Shown here: one piece after another, positions 4,654 to 7,788 of the stretch
Numbering within the stretch: the first letter of the stretch is position 1
Layout: each line of letters begins with the position of its first letter
Source: Methanoregula sp. UBA276
Lineage (GTDB): Archaea > Halobacteriota > Methanomicrobia > Methanomicrobiales > Methanospirillaceae
NCBI GenBank assembly: GCA_002508495.1
Contig: DANA01000007.1
Coordinates: forward strand, 2,304 to 10,091
Direction: 5' to 3'
Length of the DNA: 7,788 bases
Notes under the pieces: generated by a model
The model's database searches: none
Seen by the model: the letters and a program-made list of their open reading frames with translations, nothing else
What the model was told of the DNA's origin: nothing
Program-made: the position numbers and the translations under genes

Positions 4654-5787
4654 TCAGATGACTTCAATGATCTCCTGCTTGCGCTGCGCCACCATCTTGC
4701 GGTTGATGAAGAACTGGACGAGCACGCCGATAATAGCAGTGATGATGCCGGCGATGGTGCACTGGAAAAGCATGGTGTACGCCTCATCTGCGGCAAAGGG
4801 GAAGTCCGGGACCCCGCTCATGGTGAGGAGGAAGACACTTGCACCGTACAGGATGATACCTATCGCGGTCACAAAGAAGGGAAAGACAATCACCTTGCCA
4901 AGACCGCCCCGCTCGTTTGCATAGACATCGATGATGATGCCGACCGACATGATGAGGCCGGCAAGGATGAACCACTCGATTGCCCCGTAGATGAAAGCCA
5001 TCAGGTACAGGATGAGGCCGAGGCCTTCGTCAGTTGCATAGTATTTCAGGATATTGAACGACCCTGCAGTAAGGCCGATGATGAACAGCAGGATGGTTAT
5101 CATGTAGGTGATGAACGAGAACCGTCCCCGAGATAACGATACCCTGAGGGCGCCGAGGATCCCGTGGACCAGTTCATCAAACCCGAAGCCCTTGTAGAGC
5201 AGGTAACTCCCGATGACCCCGACTACCACGATGGTTGCCGCTCCTGGCCAGCCGGAAAGCCAGGCAACCGCATACAGGAGCATGGCAAGGCCAATGGGGA
5301 TGAATACCATCCGGGATACTTTGGGATCATCGAGAAGTTTCTTGAGGATATAATACGTGCCTTCGAGGTTGGGCATCTGGTTTACGATGACCCGCTTGAT
5401 GCTGGAGACCGGGATCTTGGACTGGATGATGGGAATGACATACTCGTCTTCCGCCCCATCCGTGACAAGGATACAGCTGGTAACCTGCGTTTCATTCACT
5501 ACCTCTTCAAGCGACCGGGCTATCCGCCGGTCGCCCTCAATCATGTGGAGGTGGTTACCCGCCACGACCGCTATTGCTGCGTCTTCTCCTTTTTCTGTCA
5601 GCTCATCGAAGATCTTGATCGCCGAGAAGATGGCATTGACATCCGAATCCTCGGGATCGGCGAGTGCAAGCGTTGTTGCCGCCTTCAGGCATGCGGCACG
5701 GCCAATGCAGGGGCTCTCGATCTTACCCTTCCAGCCGATATCATCGTCCCGGTCAACACTCAGGACCAGTGTCCGCCCCTGCGTCAT
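4654..5787 (-). CDS. DUF373 family multi-pass membrane protein
   Basis: A 377-residue protein of the archaeal DUF373 family (COG2237), of unknown function. The N-terminal part of about 155 residues is soluble and alternates strands and helices. It begins RTLVLSVDRDDDIGWKGK (5-22) with an acidic cluster D12, D14, D15, D16, and has a second acidic patch TDGAEDEY (109-116), so a metal- or nucleotide-binding Rossmann-like fold is possible. The C-terminal part has about seven membrane spans, roughly at 159-177, 182-199, 223-241, 254-270, 272-288, 298-322 and 337-361, and a short basic cytosolic tail (RKMVAQRKQEIIEVI). The ATG at 5787 is the only start: a TAG stands in frame 8 codons upstream. There is no ribosome-binding site, and a TATA-like AATTTAATA lies about 30 bases upstream, so the message is probably leaderless. 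It lies behind the coiled-coil gene but has its own promoter. Confidence 0.93.
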   Translation of the reverse strand: MTQGRTLVLSVDRDDDIGWKGKIESPCIGRAACLKAATTLALADPEDSDVNAIFSAIKIFDELTEKGEDAAIAVVAGNHLHMIEGDRRIARSLEEVVNETQVTSCILVTDGAEDEYVIPIIQSKIPVSSIKRVIVNQMPNLEGTYYILKKLLDDPKVSRMVFIPIGLAMLLYAVAWLSGWPGAATIVVVGVIGSYLLYKGFGFDELVHGILGALRVSLSRGRFSFITYMITILLFIIGLTAGSFNILKYYATDEGLGLILYLMAFIYGAIEWFILAGLIMSVGIIIDVYANERGGLGKVIVFPFFVTAIGIILYGASVFLLTMSGVPDFPFAADEAYTMLFQCTIAGIITAIIGVLVQFFINRKMVAQRKQEIIEVI

Positions 5788-5811
5788 CAGTACAGTAAAA
5801 TCGCAGGATAT

Positions 5812-5821
5812 CTATTAAATT
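5812..5821 (-). promoter_or_regulatory. TATA-like box of the DUF373 gene
   Basis: Minus-strand AATTTAATAGA lies about 25 to 33 bases ahead of the ATG at 5787, which predicts transcription starting at or beside the start codon. It sits just behind the oligo-T tracts that end the preceding coiled-coil transcript. Confidence 0.45.
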
Positions 5822-5833
5822 ATTGCTGACGGT

Positions 5834-5853
5834 AAAAAAAACGAAGAAAAAAA
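5834..5853 (-). terminator. Double oligo-T terminator of the coiled-coil gene
   Basis: On the minus strand a T7 run (5853-5847) and a T8 run (5841-5834) follow the TGA stop (5858-5856) almost at once. Two strong T tracts with no hairpin are a typical archaeal intrinsic terminator, and they separate this gene from the DUF373 gene. Confidence 0.65.
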
Positions 5854-5855
5854 TA

Positions 5856-6716
5856 TCAGATAAGTTTTGAACGCTGGAGGAGCAGGATGTCGTCAGTGGT
5901 GAGTTTTTCCCCGGCACGGAAGTTCTTGAAGAGACTTTCTGCTTCTTTCCTGACAGCCTTCTGCTCTTTGGTGACCTTGACCTTCTTGGTCTTCTTGCGC
6001 AGGCCGGAGATGACCTTGTCGTAATCGCGCAGTTCCTTCTGGCAGGCGATGAAGAACTTGTGTTCAGCGTCAGCTGCCTCCTGTGCCTCGACAAAACTCT
6101 TGTGGGCTGCATCTGCAGCTTCCCGTGACTTGTCGGCCTTGCGGTAGGATTCGACCATCAGGTCATGGTGTTTCTGGGCAAGTTCGGCAACTTCCGTCAC
6201 TTTCGCGTGGAGGTCGGAGGCCTGTTTCCGAAACTCGCGGGCATCGTTGATCTTGGTGCGCATCTCCTTGTTCTGTTCGAGTTCGGCTTCCTGATCGCGG
6301 ACCTGGCTCTTCATCTGCTTGATCTTGTCGATCAGCTCGCGCTCCTTATCGGTGGAAAAGACCTCGGTCTGCTGGCGGTACTCCATGTACTCGATCTGCT
6401 TCTGGAGTTCCTTGACCCCGCGGTTCTTCTGGGTGCCGTGCTCCTTTTTGAAGGCCTCGATCTCTTCAAAGAGGACGTTGGCCTTGTCGTTGAACCCGTT
6501 GCGCTCGGCCTTGATGTCAAGGACTTCCTGGTTGTATTTATCCCGAAGGTCCTTGTTCTTCTGCGCTTCTTCAACAAACTCGCGGGTCTGGTTGTTTAAT
6601 GTATTGCGCTCGCGGGCGAACTTGCTCGCACTGGCATTGAGTTCGTTGCGGCGGTTTTTGTGTTCTTCAGACTCTGCAAGGGTTTTCTTTCTCTTTTCCA
6701 TCAAATCGTTCAACAT
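5856..6716 (-). CDS. Archaeal coiled-coil protein (COG1340-like)
   Basis: A 286-residue, highly charged, almost fully helical protein resembling the uncharacterised archaeal coiled-coil family COG1340. Long heptad-type stretches run from about 5 to 92 and from about 100 to 235, with few prolines or glycines apart from a break near HGTQKNRG (93-100). The conserved-looking segment EYRQQTEVFSTDKERELI (112-129) follows the break. The C-terminus is different: a basic patch KKTKKVKVTKEQK (241-253), then FRAGEKLTTDDILLLQRSKL (266-285), probably a small folded motif for binding a partner or nucleic acid. There is no signal peptide or membrane span, so it is cytosolic. The ATG at 6716 is backed by an in-frame TAA two codons upstream and by GGGGAG (6731-6726) 9 bases before it. 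Downstream on the same strand is a polytopic membrane protein, upstream is ftsZ. Function unknown. A tether or scaffold role is inference. Confidence 0.92.
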   Translation of the reverse strand: MLNDLMEKRKKTLAESEEHKNRRNELNASASKFARERNTLNNQTREFVEEAQKNKDLRDKYNQEVLDIKAERNGFNDKANVLFEEIEAFKKEHGTQKNRGVKELQKQIEYMEYRQQTEVFSTDKERELIDKIKQMKSQVRDQEAELEQNKEMRTKINDAREFRKQASDLHAKVTEVAELAQKHHDLMVESYRKADKSREAADAAHKSFVEAQEAADAEHKFFIACQKELRDYDKVISGLRKKTKKVKVTKEQKAVRKEAESLFKNFRAGEKLTTDDILLLQRSKLI

Positions 6717-7020
6717 GCGTTACCACTCCCCATCAGGTTCTCCATTCGCACGGGAAGATGACTGCATGCACCGGTGGACTCCGGAAGAGAAGAACCCGGC
6801 CAATGGGTTCTCTGATTTCACACCGTAACAGATCACGCTGCATGCAAAATGCAGGGCGAAAAACACCAGAAAAGGCAAAAGACGCTAAAATACTGGAAGG
6901 CTCGAAGGTGAAGCCTTTGGTCAGCACACTGTTCATGATGTTCAACTCCCGATACCGGGGCATAACCGTGAACCGGATTAACTGCCCCCCATCCTCACAT
7001 ACGAAGGACTGGTCGAATGT

Positions 7021-7033
7021 ACTATATTTTAAA
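7021..7033. promoter_or_regulatory. TATA-like element, readable on both strands
   Basis: ACTATATTTTAAA on the plus strand reads TTTAAAATATAGT on the minus strand. On the minus strand it is the best candidate promoter for the coiled-coil gene. On the plus strand it could drive a short transcript that starts near 7050 and runs into the hairpin at 7087-7109. Confidence 0.35.
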
Positions 7034-7086
7034 GGTGGGGAGTGCTATTAAGTGTTTCGCCGGAACGACGGTATGAGCATTCTCTG

Positions 7087-7109
7087 CTGACCGGATGAAG
7101 TCCGTTCAG
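7087..7109. other. Hairpin in the ftsZ/coiled-coil intergenic region
   Basis: CTGACCGGA (7087-7095) pairs with TCCGTTCAG (7101-7109) across a 5-base loop with a single mismatch. On the plus strand a T4 run follows at 7114-7117, as at the end of a short RNA. It could also be part of the ftsZ 3' region if termination at 7128-7162 leaks. Confidence 0.4.
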
Positions 7110-7127
7110 AATGTTTTAAAAACGTAC

Positions 7128-7162
7128 AAAAAAGGGCGTTGGCCGATTATTTGGATGCCAAC
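7128..7162 (-). terminator. Hairpin plus oligo-T terminator of ftsZ
   Basis: On the minus strand GTTGGC (7162-7157) and GCCAAC (7143-7138) form a perfect 6-bp stem with a 13-base loop. GCCC and a T6 run (7133-7128) follow, then a T5 run (7122-7118). It lies 66 bases after the ftsZ stop and resembles a bacterial intrinsic terminator. Confidence 0.5.
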
Positions 7163-7227
7163 CGTACCCGCGTTGCATATGATGGGCTGATAGTTCAGAG
7201 ATTTTTGTGCGTGGCTGAATGGTTGTC

Positions 7228-7788
7228 TTACCCGATCCACTCAAGGACGCCGCCGCCACTGGGCTGGTCCCTGCCGCTGCTCCGCTTCGGTGCCGGCATC
7301 TCTACTGCCTTGGGGTTGGAGCGCTTGATCTCGAGGTCCTGGACCATGGTCTTGTAGGACTGGCGGGTGCCAAGGATCTGGGCACTCTTGACGCCGGTCA
7401 TGATTGCGAGGACGCGGATCTTGCCCTCCATGTCGGGGCGGACGCGTGCTCCCCAGATGACGTCTGCATGGGGGTCGAGCTCGTACGTGAGCGAGGTTGC
7501 GACTTCTTCTGCATCCTGCAGGGTAAGGTCGGTCCCGCCCGTGATGTGGATCAGGCTGCCGGTTGCACCGCGGTAGTCGATATCCAGCATCGGGTTGGAA
7601 AGACACTCGCGGACAACGCTCTCTGCCTTGTTCTGCTGCTTGCTCTCGCCAACGAGCATGACGGCGACCCCACCCTTGGACATGATAGCGCGGACATCAG
7701 CATAGTCGATGTTGATGAGCGACGGCTGGGTGATGGTCTCGGAAATACCCTTGACGGTCTCACCAATGAGCTGGTCCATGACCGAGAA
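7228..7788 (-). CDS. ftsZ: Cell division protein FtsZ, C-terminal part (5' end outside the window)
   Basis: Tubulin-like GTPase that polymerises into the division ring at mid-cell. The visible 186 residues begin in frame at the window edge with FSVMDQLIGETVKGISETI. Numbering from the Met at 7779, the T7 synergy loop is NIDYAD (23-28). N23, D25 and D28 are the residues that reach into the neighbouring subunit and activate its GTP hydrolysis, and all are present. The rest is the second FtsZ domain, with VAVMLVGES (38-46), GSLIHITGGTDLTLQDA (74-90), and DVIWGARVRPDMEGKIRVLAIMTG (105-128). A short linker and a tail ending SGGGVLEWIG follow, probably the conserved peptide for membrane-anchor or partner binding. 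The N-terminal GTP-binding domain with the GGGTGTG loop is missing only because the window ends. The internal ATG at 7779 is not a start. Whether it is the FtsZ1 or FtsZ2 type cannot be told from this part. Confidence 0.97.
   Translation of the reverse strand, partial: FSVMDQLIGETVKGISETITQPSLINIDYADVRAIMSKGGVAVMLVGESKQQNKAESVVRECLSNPMLDIDYRGATGSLIHITGGTDLTLQDAEEVATSLTYELDPHADVIWGARVRPDMEGKIRVLAIMTGVKSAQILGTRQSYKTMVQDLEIKRSNPKAVEMPAPKRSSGRDQPSGGGVLEWIG

Larger units (their letters stand above)
6717..7127. other. Long leader/intergenic region between ftsZ and the coiled-coil gene
   Basis: No convincing gene. On the minus strand the best TATA-like sequence (TTTAAAATATAG, 7033-7022) would start transcription near 7000 and give the coiled-coil mRNA a leader of about 280 bases. 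The octamer palindrome TGCATGCA occurs twice (6763-6770 and 6839-6846). The second is nested in a CTGCAT/ATGCAG stem (6838-6854). A minus-strand frame (6963-6733) has a GGGAG before an internal ATG (6936), but its composition is not protein-like. Confidence 0.4.

Noticed and set aside
5164..5829. Plus-strand frame of 221 residues
   Set aside because: It is antisense to the DUF373 gene, which has clear membrane spans and family motifs.
6733..6963. Minus-strand frame of 76 residues upstream of the coiled-coil gene, with GGGAG before an internal ATG
   Set aside because: The ribosome-site spacing is good, but the product is rich in Phe, Cys and Arg without pattern, and the codon choice departs from the neighbours after about 15 codons.
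7071..7110. C/D-box RNA-like pattern (ATGA, CTGA, GGATGAA, CAGA)
   Set aside because: The boxes are imperfect, the gaps (about 9 and 7 bases) are too short for guide regions, and the stretch is better explained as a simple hairpin.

Overview
The window reads as a chromosomal segment of a methanogenic euryarchaeon, most likely of the order Methanomicrobiales. A Methanoregula-like genus is my guess and is not proven by the sequence. The reasons are an archaeal gene set (Alba, the archaeal/fungal type of aspartate-semialdehyde dehydrogenase, a DUF373 membrane protein, an archaeal coiled-coil protein, FtsZ), tiny 2x[4Fe-4S] ferredoxins, TATA-box-like promoters, and oligo-T termination signals. 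There is no mobile element, CRISPR array, rRNA or tRNA that I can recognise.

Layout. Positions 1-540 (+) hold the 3' two-thirds of dapB (lysine/diaminopimelate pathway). Positions 541-1493 are almost gene-free but structured: a near-perfect 18-bp inverted repeat just behind dapB, several hairpins around 813-926, and one plausible 36-residue small ORF (1073-1183). Positions 1494-1845 (+) carry two tandemly duplicated 57-residue ferredoxin genes, 4 bp apart. Positions 2062-3381 (+) carry asd and, 18 bp behind it, the gene for the chromatin/RNA-binding protein Alba. Positions 3479-3967 (+) encode an unrecognised exported protein, probably from a leaderless mRNA. A long convergent gap (3968-4653) has no convincing gene. 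On the minus strand follow a DUF373 multi-pass membrane protein (4654-5787), a 286-residue archaeal coiled-coil protein (5856-6716), a 511-bp intergenic stretch (6717-7227), and the C-terminal third of ftsZ (7228 to the window end).

How they fit together. DapB and Asd act in aspartate-to-diaminopimelate/lysine synthesis: Asd makes the aspartate semialdehyde that feeds dihydrodipicolinate synthase, and DapB reduces that enzyme's product. The ferredoxins lie between these genes and may supply electrons, but nothing in the sequence proves a link. Promoter-like and terminator-like signals suggest separate transcription units: the ferredoxins, asd-alba, the exported protein, the DUF373 gene, the coiled-coil gene, and ftsZ. 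The minus-strand trio (FtsZ, coiled coil, polytopic membrane protein) is an interesting neighbourhood for cell division or envelope work, but any functional link is inference from position only.
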